Source: Clostridium sp. CAG:793
GTDB lineage: Bacteria; Bacillota; Clostridia; TANB77; CAG-508
Direction: 5' to 3'
Length of the DNA stretch: 64,000 nt
NCBI GenBank assembly: GCA_000433915.1
Contig: HF993636.1
Coordinates: 1-64,000, forward strand
Positions 46,533-56,590 of the stretch are shown here, in pieces. Every line of letters begins with the position of its first letter. The stretch's first letter is position 1. A program made the position numbers and the translations under genes. Below the pieces are notes generated by a model. It did no database searches and was not told where the DNA came from. It saw nothing but the letters and a program-made list of their open reading frames with translations.

Positions 46533-48086
46533 CTAATTGTTTACTCCATGATGTGCAGTTGGTGCTGAATCATCTATTTTGCTAAAAGTAAATCCATTGC
46601 TTAGTCCATAATCTATTATACTTTCTAACGCATTTAATGTTTTTTTATTTCCACTAAAGTCATGCATTAGTACAACATTAGCTCTTGTTTTCCTTAGTCC
46701 TTTTGTTACATTGTTATACACATCGGCTGAGTTCTTTGCCTCTCCCGCATCTCCTGCTGATACGTTCCAATCAAAATACTTAAATCCTCGTGCTGTTACT
46801 TCATTTACTAATTTTGACATTATTCCAGGATTAAATTTACTTATTGTGTTTGAGCTTCCTCCTGGGAATCTTGTATAATAAGTAGTTATTCCGGTTGAAT
46901 TCTTTATCTTGGTCTGTAATTTTGTTATGTTAGACATATAAGCATCAACAGATTTATATATATCTTTGTAATTATGTGAATATCCGTGAATCCCTACTGT
47001 ATGTCCTTCAGCCACTTCTCGTTTTATATATTTTTCACCATTGCTATCATAATTTAATATAAAGAATGTTGCTTTTACACCCTTTTTCTTTAAAATATCC
47101 AATACTTTTGGTGTGATACTAGAGCTTGGTCCATCATCAAAGGTTAAATAGATTACTCCATCTTTATTTGGGCTATTGGCTTCTTGCTGTTTATATACAA
47201 TAACAGTTCTGCTTGCTTTTCCTTCGTTGCCTTTCGAATCAGATACTTTATATGTGATTGTATATGTTCCTGCTTTATCTGTATTTACGCTTCCTTCTGT
47301 TGTTATTTTAGATGTTAAATCTCCATCTTTATCATCTGTTGCTTTTGCACCTTTTTCATTGTATTTGCCACCAACTACGACATACATCCTTTGATTTCCA
47401 TTTAGTGTTATAACTGGTGCTACGTCATCTATTAAATGTACTTTTCTCTTCTTTTCGGTTGTATTTCCTGATGTGTCAGACACTGTATATACAATTTCAA
47501 TTTCATCATCATTTATTTTGTTTTGCTTTAATTCTACTTTGTCAGTTATATCTCCATCATAATTGTCAATTGCTTTATATCCCGGATCTTTGTATTCTTT
47601 CGCATACGAATATTCTATTTCGTCACTACCTTCTAGAGTTATTTCTGGTGAAATTGTATCAACTATTTGTACAGTTTGCTTATGTGTGTATTTTCTTCCC
47701 CATAGCATCGGAATCTCAAGTTCTACTTCATAATTTCCTACTTTATAATAATCAATATTTCCATTTACTTTTATTGACTTTGATACATCTTTTCCCATAT
47801 ATATTGTTTTTGGTTCTTGTAGTTCGGTTCCACTTTTTGCTTCTATTTTTATTGTATTTTTTGAGCTTTCTTCAATGATAGGATTTTTAAAAGATAGTGT
47901 AAGAAATGCAATTAATATGTATATTGCAATTATTTCAATTACTCTTATAATTACTCTTTTTTTGCTTTTTCCATGTTTGTGGTTTCTATTTTTATGTGAT
48001 ACTACTATTGTTCTCCATATTAATATTATTGCAATTATTGCTTCAATTAGTATTTCTACGTTTTCTGCTAAAAATATGTTATTCAT
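46533..48086 (-). CDS. Membrane-anchored polysaccharide deacetylase with Ig-like domains
   Basis: A 517-residue protein. Two hydrophobic N-terminal segments (about 6-27 and 48-65) anchor it, two DUF5011-type Ig-like domains follow (about 140-225 and 225-300), then a NodB deacetylase domain (about 310-505). The catalytic TFDDGPSS aspartates and the HGYSHNY histidines are present. It probably removes acetyl groups from peptidoglycan or another surface glycan. AGAGGAA precedes the ATG. It is unlinked to the capsule operon, being transcribed on its own. Confidence 0.9.
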   Translation of the reverse strand: MNNIFLAENVEILIEAIIAIILIWRTIVVSHKNRNHKHGKSKKRVIIRVIEIIAIYILIAFLTLSFKNPIIEESSKNTIKIEAKSGTELQEPKTIYMGKDVSKSIKVNGNIDYYKVGNYEVELEIPMLWGRKYTHKQTVQIVDTISPEITLEGSDEIEYSYAKEYKDPGYKAIDNYDGDITDKVELKQNKINDDEIEIVYTVSDTSGNTTEKKRKVHLIDDVAPVITLNGNQRMYVVVGGKYNEKGAKATDDKDGDLTSKITTEGSVNTDKAGTYTITYKVSDSKGNEGKASRTVIVYKQQEANSPNKDGVIYLTFDDGPSSSITPKVLDILKKKGVKATFFILNYDSNGEKYIKREVAEGHTVGIHGYSHNYKDIYKSVDAYMSNITKLQTKIKNSTGITTYYTRFPGGSSNTISKFNPGIMSKLVNEVTARGFKYFDWNVSAGDAGEAKNSADVYNNVTKGLRKTRANVVLMHDFSGNKKTLNALESIIDYGLSNGFTFSKIDDSAPTAHHGVNN

Positions 48087-48468
48087 TTTGTTTCCTCTTT
48101 TGCTTCATTTTATTCTACTTTTATTTCTAGAAAAATTATAACACTTTATTATTCTTTTGTCTTCAATTTATTGAATTTAAATTTATAATTTTTAAGCCCT
48201 AATCAATAGGGCTTAATTAATGTATATGTCATTAATTATTTATTATATATACAAAACACGGGCATATTTTATGATTGTATATTTATATAGTCTTTCTCCT
48301 TTCTAGTTATTGATTATGTAATTACAATTTATAATTTCTTTGGATTTTTTCAGAAACAAATATATTGACAAATAATGACATAAACATTATTCATATTATA
48401 ATGCATGATTTGTTTCAAGTCAACAATAATCGTATGTCGTTTTTTGACAAAATTCGACATCAGCTAAA
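48087..48468. other. Non-coding spacer between deacetylase and defence-like genes
   Basis: About 380 bases with no coding frame I can support. It holds a perfect 10-bp hairpin (48192-48216, TTAAGCCCTA/TAGGGCTTAA) without a T-run, the AT-rich upstream region of the deacetylase, and the end of the terminator of the RloB-like gene. Confidence 0.6.
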
Positions 48469-48485
48469 TTAAGCTAATGTCGAAT
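48452..48485 (-). terminator. Terminator overlapping the end of the RloB-like gene
   Basis: ATTCGACAT..AGCT / AGCT..ATGTCGAAT stem with one mismatch and a short AT loop, beginning inside the last codons of the gene and ending in TTTTG on the minus strand. Confidence 0.65.
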
Positions 48486-49275
48486 CCATTTCAATTATTC
48501 CTAAATCAATAAATGATATTAATAATAAGCTTAGCATATATTGTCTTTTACTTATAATTTCATATTCAAAAATTTCTTTGTTAAAATCAGATATATCATC
48601 TAAATTTATCTTATCAATCTTTATGTATCTTAAAGAATTAATCATTTCTTTAAAGGCATTTTTTATTGATTGCTCATTCAATTTTGAATCATCATATTTC
48701 TTGTCATTTATATATCTTTTTAATTTATTCTTTTCAAAATCAAATCTTTCACTAAATTTAATCATTTCTTTTTCAAAATTTGATATTATAAATGTTTCTA
48801 TTGCAGGATAGCTTAGTAATAGCATACCTCCAATTTGGTCAAATTTATTTTCTATACTTGGTGTTCTAGAATTTAAAAACTTGCTAATCAATTTTTTTAT
48901 GTTATTCTCATCTTTTAATCTATCTCCATCAAATATATAGTATATTGCTGCATTTTCATAGTTAAATGTTAAATCATGATGCTTTAATTCTTGTATTTGT
49001 TCTTCTATAAATTTTTCATTTTCTATACTTGAAATATTGCTTTTTTCTGAATTGATTATTGCAATTTTGGATTGTACGTTTTCATCACTTTCAAGCAAAA
49101 AAGTTTCTTTTCCACTTCTAGTTCTTGTTATAATTTCTTTGTATCCTAATATTCTTTTAAATATAATCGTAAGAAGATTGATTTCTCTTCTTTCTCCTTC
49201 AACTATATAAATGACTTTTCCTATATTCTTATTTTTATTAAGTTTTATTTTATTATTTAATATTTGGTAATCCAT
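48469..49275 (-). CDS. RloB/AbiLii-like protein with TOPRIM-type acidic motif
   Basis: A 268-residue protein with VEGE (E26/E28, about residues 25-28) near the start and a hydrophobic strand ending FDGDR (D116, D118). This E...DxD order is the TOPRIM nuclease signature shared by RloB and AbiLii proteins. No other domain is obvious. Start ATG 49275 has GGAG 6 bases upstream; a GTG four codons earlier lies inside that site. It overlaps the end of the ATPase gene by 23 bases, so the two are coupled. Abortive-infection role is inference from the pairing. Confidence 0.65.
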   Translation of the reverse strand: MDYQILNNKIKLNKNKNIGKVIYIVEGERREINLLTIIFKRILGYKEIITRTRSGKETFLLESDENVQSKIAIINSEKSNISSIENEKFIEEQIQELKHHDLTFNYENAAIYYIFDGDRLKDENNIKKLISKFLNSRTPSIENKFDQIGGMLLLSYPAIETFIISNFEKEMIKFSERFDFEKNKLKRYINDKKYDDSKLNEQSIKNAFKEMINSLRYIKIDKINLDDISDFNKEIFEYEIISKRQYMLSLLLISFIDLGIIEMDSTLA

Positions 49276-50401
49276 TAAACACTCCACTTAAATACATTTT
49301 TTCTAAATTTTGTGCCTCTCTTGGCTTACTATCTGACACTCTGTTTAATACACTACCTTTTCCGTCTATAAAGTCAACTGTATAAATTTGATCAGGTCTT
49401 AGCAAATTGTTTGTAAGTAAATTTGTAGAGTGTGATACCAATAAAAGCTGTGCATCTTTTGAATTTTCCATAAAATATTTGATTATTTTTTCTTCAAGCG
49501 TATTGTGAAATCCACTACTGAATTCATCAATTACTGCCATTCCACCATTTCTCATAGTTTCAAATACAATTGGAATAGTGTTTATTAAAGTTTGATTTCC
49601 TTCTGATTCCATAGTTATTGGTAAAGCAAAATTCATATTTTTTCTTTCTACTATTATATCTTTCTGTCCATTTTCAAAATTAAATTTTAATCTTCCATTA
49701 TCATAATTATTAGTATATGTAACTGTTTGTGAATTTCCTATTTGTTTTAAAAATTGATTAAATTTATCAGTACCATTTTTGTCAAAATAATCTCTATACG
49801 TTATAATCGATGAGTTTCCAGCTGATTTATATATTCTCTTATTTGGCTGATCAATATATATTGATTTTTCAAGAAATTCAAACCATTTTCTGAGAGTAGC
49901 ATCATCTACAAATTTTGTGTCAAAATAAACTTTTCTAATTGCACTTTGATTTCTTTGAAGATTTTCAATTGATGTTTTATTGCCATTTGGGCTAGTATAT
50001 TCTGCATATTCTTTTAATCTATTTAGTCTTTCAACATTGTCTATATATATTTTTTCTTTGTATATTCCTTCATCATTGCCTTCTATTAAATATGAAATAT
50101 TTTCATTATTTATAAGGAATTCATAGGTTAATTGCATATTTCCTTTTCGTTCTTTAAATAAGCATACATAGTCTATTGGTCTTAAATTTACTTGCCAAAC
50201 AAGTAAACTTAATAAAAGTCTTATTGAATGCAATACTGTTGATTTTCCTGTTGCATTTCCTCCAACAATAAGTGCACCCTTTAAAATATCATTTTGATCT
50301 TTATTTGTTTCATTTAATATTTCATATCCTGTTGCATTTAAGTCTAATTCTGCTTTCTCCATATATGATTTAAAATTTTTCATTATTATCTTTTTTAACA
50401 T
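49253..50401 (-). CDS. AAA-family ATPase of a two-gene defence-like module (RloA/AbiLi-like)
   Basis: A 383-residue ATPase of the AAA_15/AAA_21, SMC-like type. The N-terminal KIIMKNFKSY strand, the Walker A motif GGNATGKS (about 47-54), a Walker B AVIDEFSSGFHNTLE and a downstream HSTNL histidine are visible. Such proteins pair with RloB/TOPRIM partners in AbiL and Rlo systems. The frame is open 15 codons upstream, but AAGGAG lies 7 bases before ATG 50401. It directly precedes and overlaps the RloB-like gene. It may alternatively be a general P-loop NTPase of unrelated role. Confidence 0.7.
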   Translation of the reverse strand: MLKKIIMKNFKSYMEKAELDLNATGYEILNETNKDQNDILKGALIVGGNATGKSTVLHSIRLLLSLLVWQVNLRPIDYVCLFKERKGNMQLTYEFLINNENISYLIEGNDEGIYKEKIYIDNVERLNRLKEYAEYTSPNGNKTSIENLQRNQSAIRKVYFDTKFVDDATLRKWFEFLEKSIYIDQPNKRIYKSAGNSSIITYRDYFDKNGTDKFNQFLKQIGNSQTVTYTNNYDNGRLKFNFENGQKDIIVERKNMNFALPITMESEGNQTLINTIPIVFETMRNGGMAVIDEFSSGFHNTLEEKIIKYFMENSKDAQLLLVSHSTNLLTNNLLRPDQIYTVDFIDGKGSVLNRVSDSKPREAQNLEKMYLSGVFNGLPNIK

Positions 50402-50506
50402 CTTCATTCTCCTTATGCTTTTATTGTAGCATATATTTTTATGCAATGCAATTTTTTTACACTATTTATTATTATATTGTATGTTTTTTACTCACTTTTA
50501 TACTAA

Positions 50507-50543
50507 AAAAGCTACATTGAAAGTATTTTTCAATATAGCTTTT
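50507..50543 (-). terminator. Terminator of the capsule operon
   Basis: AAAAGCTACATTGAAA/TTTCAATATAGCTTTT hairpin with T-rich tail on the minus strand directly after the GH10 gene stop. It ends the unit that begins beyond the right edge and separates it from the defence-like genes. Confidence 0.88.
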
Positions 50544-50546
50544 ATT

Positions 50547-53500
50547 TTATTGTAAAATTATTTTTCTCATTTTTGCTAAATCGTTTATGCTTACATCATT
50601 TCTCTGACTTAAAATTGCTCCTACTTTTTCTACTGGTGTAAACGTTTCTAATCCAATTAAATATCTTCTTACTTTTACTAAATCTGTTCCTGTTACTTTA
50701 CCATCTCCATTAATATCTCCTTTTACAATTAAATAATATTTTTTATTATTTATCTGTATTTCGCATCCTGCCGATATATAATCATTTTCATTTATTTCTT
50801 GATTATTCTTTGTTATTGTATATTTCATATTAATGTTATTTTTCAAGTTCTTTAAAGTTGTTACATTATATATTGGAATATAATTTATTTTTTGATTGTT
50901 TTCATTATATGTATCATATATGATGAAGTTTGTAATTGTTACATTTCCAGCTTTGTCCTTTGCCGTTAAGTTATACATTCCTGGTGTTGTTATAGTTTGT
51001 CCAACTTGATATTCTAGCTTTAAATTTCCATCTAATTTAAGTTCTACATTTTGTAAATTATCATCTGATATTTGTGGAGTTACGCTGTTATTTAATTGTT
51101 CTACATTATCTATCTTTGGGGCAGTCTTATCTATATTTTTTACAGAGATATTGTATGTATATTCATAGCCTCTAATGTTTATTGTAATCGTTTTTGTTCC
51201 ATTTTCTTTAAATATATATGGTGCATTTTGTTCATTATTTGCAATTATTGCTTTATCAGTTGGTAAGTTTATTGTAACATATACATCTTGATTTGTAAGA
51301 GTATTTGCATCTACATTGTATGTAATAGTTACATTATTTGAATCTTCGTCTGCTGCTTTTCTTATATCGTTATCTATAATTAGATTAATAATTTCACAAG
51401 TTTTTAATATTCTTTGTTTATTTAAATAATTATCTGATACATTATCTGTGTTTATTGATGTATTGTATATTTCTCTTGTCGTATTTATTAAATCTGTTAC
51501 TTTGCTTAAATCAATATCTGTATTATTATTATATTTATCAATAACTCCATTAAGTTTTTCTTTTACTGTTGAATTTTCAATGATGTCTTCTGTTACATAA
51601 TATTTGTACAATTCTTTATAGGCGTCTGATATTGCAAGTATGTCTGTTATGCATTTGTTCAATTCTGATGCATCTATTGTAACTTGATTATTTATATATT
51701 TAGTAGTTATATCATTTGCTATATTAATTTGTTGTTCATATAATTTTTCTATTCTATCATTATTATTATTGTTTATATCATTATTAAGATTTTCAATGCT
51801 ATTTAAAATATCTTGATACTTTTTGTCATCTATTATATTGTAATCTTTTTTTAATTTCTTGTTCTTTTTAGTTAAATTATCTGTAACTATCTTTATACTA
51901 TTTTCAATGCTTTCTACAACATTTATTTCATAGTAAGTCTCTTTATTTTCATATTTGATTGTTAACTTTTTCTTTCCTATATTGTTACTATCAAATCCAT
52001 CTATCTGAATATTTTCATCGTTTAGTTCAATATCTTTTGTTGTATTGTCATCATAATATACTCTTAGTATTCCTCCGCTTAAATCTAGATTGTCATTTCT
52101 GTAAAAAGTTGATTTGTTTGGTTCTTTAACTATTTCAATTTTATTTATACTACTCTTAATTATAATGTTTATATTATCAGAATTATTTGAGTTTATTGTT
52201 TGTTGTACTGTTTTTATCTTTCCATTTTCTAGCTTAACAGTTATGTCATATTCACCATCGTATACTCTTGTTGTATATTTACTATTTTCAATATTATTCA
52301 CTTCTTCTGAATAGTTTAACCATTGTTCAACAAGTTCTTCATAATACTGCCTTTCTTCATTGCAGAAATGGTTCATGTTATATACCCACATAGTAAATTC
52401 ACTTACGTTTAAATTACTATATGACATTATAGCAAAGTCTCTTAAATATCGTGCCTTTGTTATTTTCTCTTCTTTTGTATAATTATTAAGTTTACTATTC
52501 GTATAATTATCATATTCTGAAATTATTATATCTTTAATTCCCGTTTCATTAACTATTTCATTAATTTGGTTAAAATAGCTTTGTGGACTCATACTATATT
52601 TATTATTTATATGGCATTGAATTCCAAATGCATCAATTGTATTTTTTAGCTTTTTAATAACCTCTTTTATTTCTTCATATTGTCTACTGTTATTATAGCC
52701 TTTTACTTTTTCATCGTTTAAAATTAATTTTGCATTTGGATTAATCTCTCTTGTCTTATTGAAACAATTTACTATGAAATTATAATATTCCTTATTATCA
52801 TTAAATCTTACATTATATTTTGTATCATCTGTAAGGAAATTATCGTCATCAAGAAGATGTCTATCATATAAATAATATTTAAAAAATTGAAGGTTTGTTA
52901 TTTCGTTTACGACGTCCCATTCTTGTACATTAGGATACCTACTTACTTCTTCTTGTATATGAGCATATACAATGTTTTCAAATTCCTGTTTTAGGTTGTT
53001 CAATAGATTATTAGTCTCTTCTTCTGTTATTTCTTTTTCATTGTACTTATTATAAATATACTCAAATGTAATTTTTTCCTTATCTTCACTTTTTACTAAT
53101 TCTTTAAGTTTACTACTATATATATAATCCCACCATAGAGTATGTGCTTTCAATGTGTAATTATTATCAGAAGCATACTTATATAATTTATCTGCTGTAT
53201 TATATCCATACTGTTCCGTTACTTTCCATTTATATGAATTTTCACTTAGTATCATATTAAAATACTTTTTACTGATACTTTCTGTGTTCATTTGATTTAT
53301 TGCTGTACCAAATAAAAATTTGTTATTTTTCATTTTTATGCTTAAGTTTTTTATGTTTAATTTTTCTCCATTTTGATTGTACACATTTATTTCTATATTT
53401 TCTTTTCTATATTTTTCAATTCTTTTCAGAGCTTCTTCTCTCCATAAAGATCCATTAGATTCTCCCCAGTAGTCTTCATTTAGTGATTTATCATCACATT

Positions 53501-54038
53501 CTGTATATATAACTACTTTATGATTGTCTCTGTTTTTGTCTAAAGCTTCTGAAGTATATGTAAGTTGTGAATTATTGAATATATCTTTTCCATCAACTTT
53601 AACATCTACTTTTGGTAAGTTTGATATTAGATATATCGGAATATATTTTTTTCCATCAAATTCTTCTATTTCAACTTCAACACTATTATTGACTTCATAT
53701 TCATTTATTTTTAATTTATTAGGAAATATTATTATGTTTTTGTTTATATCTATCGTAAAAGTACAATCATTATAGTTCAAGGTTTGGTTTGTATTTTCAA
53801 TATAATTATCGCCCATTAATACGGTAAAAATTTCATTCATAGGAATAAAAATTGTATTATATTTTATGATATACTGAATGTCAGGATGTTCAATCCTTTT
53901 ATTAGTTCTATTAACAACTGAGATTGGTATTTCATATGATTTTTCTTCTCTTATTTTTAGTACACACATAAGAATAACTGTAATAACAATTAAGAAAATT
54001 ATAAAAATTTTTAGTTTGTTTCTTTGGTTTCTAATCAC
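50547..54038 (-). CDS. Secreted GH10-type glycosidase with Ig-like domains and C-terminal dockerin
   Basis: A 1163-residue exported enzyme. After an N-terminal membrane helix (about 8-27) comes a copper-amine-oxidase-N-like domain (about 35-150). The GH10 barrel follows (about 190-600): HTLWW (H299), acid/base E379 in WDVVNE and nucleophile E508 in IISEYD. Then come a bacterial Ig domain, a helical region, two further beta domains (about 930-1080) and a type I dockerin (about 1105-1163, with GDINGDGKVTGTDLVKVRRYL). GH10 enzymes are usually xylanases. Start is GTG at 54038; its AAGGAG site is formed by the last two codons of the flippase gene, so expression is coupled to the capsule operon. 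Confidence 0.85.
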   Translation of the reverse strand: MIRNQRNKLKIFIIFLIVITVILMCVLKIREEKSYEIPISVVNRTNKRIEHPDIQYIIKYNTIFIPMNEIFTVLMGDNYIENTNQTLNYNDCTFTIDINKNIIIFPNKLKINEYEVNNSVEVEIEEFDGKKYIPIYLISNLPKVDVKVDGKDIFNNSQLTYTSEALDKNRDNHKVVIYTECDDKSLNEDYWGESNGSLWREEALKRIEKYRKENIEINVYNQNGEKLNIKNLSIKMKNNKFLFGTAINQMNTESISKKYFNMILSENSYKWKVTEQYGYNTADKLYKYASDNNYTLKAHTLWWDYIYSSKLKELVKSEDKEKITFEYIYNKYNEKEITEEETNNLLNNLKQEFENIVYAHIQEEVSRYPNVQEWDVVNEITNLQFFKYYLYDRHLLDDDNFLTDDTKYNVRFNDNKEYYNFIVNCFNKTREINPNAKLILNDEKVKGYNNSRQYEEIKEVIKKLKNTIDAFGIQCHINNKYSMSPQSYFNQINEIVNETGIKDIIISEYDNYTNSKLNNYTKEEKITKARYLRDFAIMSYSNLNVSEFTMWVYNMNHFCNEERQYYEELVEQWLNYSEEVNNIENSKYTTRVYDGEYDITVKLENGKIKTVQQTINSNNSDNINIIIKSSINKIEIVKEPNKSTFYRNDNLDLSGGILRVYYDDNTTKDIELNDENIQIDGFDSNNIGKKKLTIKYENKETYYEINVVESIENSIKIVTDNLTKKNKKLKKDYNIIDDKKYQDILNSIENLNNDINNNNNDRIEKLYEQQINIANDITTKYINNQVTIDASELNKCITDILAISDAYKELYKYYVTEDIIENSTVKEKLNGVIDKYNNNTDIDLSKVTDLINTTREIYNTSINTDNVSDNYLNKQRILKTCEIINLIIDNDIRKAADEDSNNVTITYNVDANTLTNQDVYVTINLPTDKAIIANNEQNAPYIFKENGTKTITINIRGYEYTYNISVKNIDKTAPKIDNVEQLNNSVTPQISDDNLQNVELKLDGNLKLEYQVGQTITTPGMYNLTAKDKAGNVTITNFIIYDTYNENNQKINYIPIYNVTTLKNLKNNINMKYTITKNNQEINENDYISAGCEIQINNKKYYLIVKGDINGDGKVTGTDLVKVRRYLIGLETFTPVEKVGAILSQRNDVSINDLAKMRKIILQ

Positions 54039-54040
54039 TT

Positions 54041-55456
54041 CTACTCCTTTATACTTTTTTTCTTTATTAAATTTATAATATATTTATAATTTAATATAAA
54101 GTATATCATGCATCCTATTATTACTTGTAAAATTATAATAAAAAACTTGTTTATCTTTAAATATTGTATTATATATATAATTGCGAACATAATCAATGAT
54201 TTTATTAAATATTTAAAACTTTTTTTCATATACTCTTTAATCGGTAATTCTTTTCTTACGTTCATTGTTTGAATAAACATAACTGAAAATTCTGCCATAA
54301 CAGTTGTAATGCAAGCACCTACTGAAGTTAACTTAGGTATCATTAATATATTAAATATTAAATTTACAATCGCTCCTACAATAACAGATCCTATGTATTC
54401 CTTATCTTTTTCTTTTGGAATTAAATATTGTGTTCTTATTACATTTGCCCATGATGTAAAAATAATTGTAAATGATAATATTGCTATTAGTGTTCCTGTT
54501 TTATAGAATTCTTCTCCAAAATACCATGGAGCGAAACTTTTAGATACTGCAATTAGACCAAACGTGATTGGAAGTGCAAGGAACATTATAAATTCCATTG
54601 ATTTATCAATATAAACTTTAAATCTATCGTTTTCTCCATTAGCAATCATATTTGACATTCTTGGAAGCATTACTGTTCCTAATGCACTTATAATTGCCGC
54701 TGGAATACTAATAATTTTTTCAGCATTTTCATAGAATCCTACTTCTGTTTTAGTACTCATTATTCCTAGCATTATTTTGTCCATCTTTTTGTATAAACTT
54801 ATTGCTATAACTGGTATAAACAAAATTATACATGGTTTTAAATGTTCTAATATTTCGCTTAAACTCACTTTTGTTTTTTCTACTTTTTTTATTACAAATG
54901 GCCATAATACAATATTAGATATTAAATTGCTCACTGAAAGTATGATTGTATATATGTATAGATCATCTCTTTTTCTCACAAATATAAACATTGATATAAA
55001 GGACAAAATCTTTATAATTGTGTTTCTCGTAACAGTAATCTTAAATTCTTCTAATCCGAAGAAAAACCAATTTATATCAAAAAAACTTCCTAATATAAAT
55101 CCCAATTGTAATATATACATTATTTTATCTTCTTTTGCAATGAATGCAATAAAAACTATATAGGCGATCAACACTATTGTTGTTATAATAAATTCCATAA
55201 TGTACAAACTCCAAAATTTCTTTGACATTTTGTGTTTGTCATCACGGTTTTGAGCAATTAATCGATTTCCATAATTATTTATTCCTAGCATTGCAAACAT
55301 TACAAAATATGAGACTATTGAATATGTATATGAATAAGTTCCTAATCCTTCAGCTCCTATAACTCTTGAAATATATGGTGCTGAAATTAATGGCAATATT
55401 AGTATAAATATTTGATATACTATGTTATATAAGAAGTTCTTTTTTATATTGTTCAT
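54041..55456 (-). CDS. Wzx-type polysaccharide flippase
   Basis: A 471-residue polytopic membrane protein of the oligosaccharide flippase family (MOP/PST), with about 12 to 14 helices. NFLYNIVYQIFILILPLISAPYISRVIGAEGLG at the start is typical. It would move lipid-linked repeat units across the membrane. I start at ATG 55456, which has AAAGGAA upstream and overlaps the polymerase stop as ATGA; the frame is open 15 codons further. Confidence 0.88.
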   Translation of the reverse strand: MNNIKKNFLYNIVYQIFILILPLISAPYISRVIGAEGLGTYSYTYSIVSYFVMFAMLGINNYGNRLIAQNRDDKHKMSKKFWSLYIMEFIITTIVLIAYIVFIAFIAKEDKIMYILQLGFILGSFFDINWFFFGLEEFKITVTRNTIIKILSFISMFIFVRKRDDLYIYTIILSVSNLISNIVLWPFVIKKVEKTKVSLSEILEHLKPCIILFIPVIAISLYKKMDKIMLGIMSTKTEVGFYENAEKIISIPAAIISALGTVMLPRMSNMIANGENDRFKVYIDKSMEFIMFLALPITFGLIAVSKSFAPWYFGEEFYKTGTLIAILSFTIIFTSWANVIRTQYLIPKEKDKEYIGSVIVGAIVNLIFNILMIPKLTSVGACITTVMAEFSVMFIQTMNVRKELPIKEYMKKSFKYLIKSLIMFAIIYIIQYLKINKFFIIILQVIIGCMIYFILNYKYIINLIKKKSIKE

Positions 55457-56590
55457 TCTTCTTTCCTTTCTCCGTATAGCAGTTCTGCAAAATAAAGCCA
55501 AAATATATTATATGCTATTTTTATAATTCCACTCTCTAATAGTCCAAAAATTAAAAATACTAACATACAAGCTACAATCATATATTCTTTATTTTTCCAT
55601 GCTTTTTTAAAAAATATATTTAAATATATTCCCATCATTGTAAAAGCAATTATTCCATATCTTAGCAAAATCAATGCATATGCATTATCAAGTATCCATG
55701 GTTTTATTCCAGTCTCGCTGCTTAATTTTGTTCCTATTATTTCGATTTTATTTCCAAACAAGTTTATTGGATACTTTTCAAAAAATTTTGCTATAAAGTT
55801 TATTCTTCCTGTAAATGTCTCATTGAGTTTTATCATTAGCGAATTTCCATTTGCATATAAAGAACCACTAATGAACGATAGTATTGCACAAATAAAGAAC
55901 ATATTTGGTATTATTTTTCCTATTTTAATTTTATCAAGATTAATATTTTTTATTATTATTGATATAATTAATATTAGTATGATTGAAAGTTGTGGAGTTC
56001 TACTATCTGCGTAATATCCAACCAGAAACGATAAAACGCCTATTAAAGTAATGTCAAAAATATTTAGCTTTTTTTCTCTTAAATATAAATATTCTGCTGA
56101 TATTGATAGTATAAATGCTCCAAATACATTAGGATGCGAAAATCCCATTGAACTGCGTATAGTGCCGGTCATCTCTATATTTTAAGAAAACATTAGTCAT
56201 TCCTAAATTATATGCAATGATAACAATTAGCATAAGAATAGACTTTAATTTTATATCATACTTCACAATTTTTTTAAATTCAATTCCGTAACTTGCTAAT
56301 ACTAATAGCACTAATTTAATTAAAACTATCTCTCCTGATTTTATGTAACTTATTGTAGCTATTAAAAGAGTAAAAATCATAATTAGCAAAGTCTTTTTCT
56401 TATACTTTGTTGACTGTACTATAAATTTAATTAGCATGATGATTATTGCTAAGTTACTCATTATTTTTAATGGAGCTTTCAAAACAGTTATTTGTCCAAG
56501 CATTGTGCTTGTTAAAGTCATTGTGTATATCAGCATATATAAGATTTCATTGAATGATATTTTCTCTAATTTTATTTTTTTTATTAACAT
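55453..56590 (-). pseudogene. Wzy-like O-antigen/capsule polymerase, interrupted by a frameshift
   Basis: The polymerase joins repeat units outside the membrane. Two overlapping frames make one protein: residues 1-141 (56590 down to about 56167) and a second frame ending at 55453, for about 378 residues with many helices. The second frame continues with RSSMGFSHPN, the conserved motif after the large Wzy loop. The change of frame maps to GACCGGC (about 56164-56170), as if one C were extra. Its stop overlaps the flippase ATG (ATGA), and the first frame overlaps the GT2 stop, so the gene sits naturally in the operon. The second frame's own ATG has no good ribosome-binding site. Confidence 0.8.

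Noticed and set aside
55453..56172. Separate gene for the second half of the polymerase
   Set aside because: Its ATG has no good ribosome-binding site and the first half ends in mid-domain; a frameshift explains both better.
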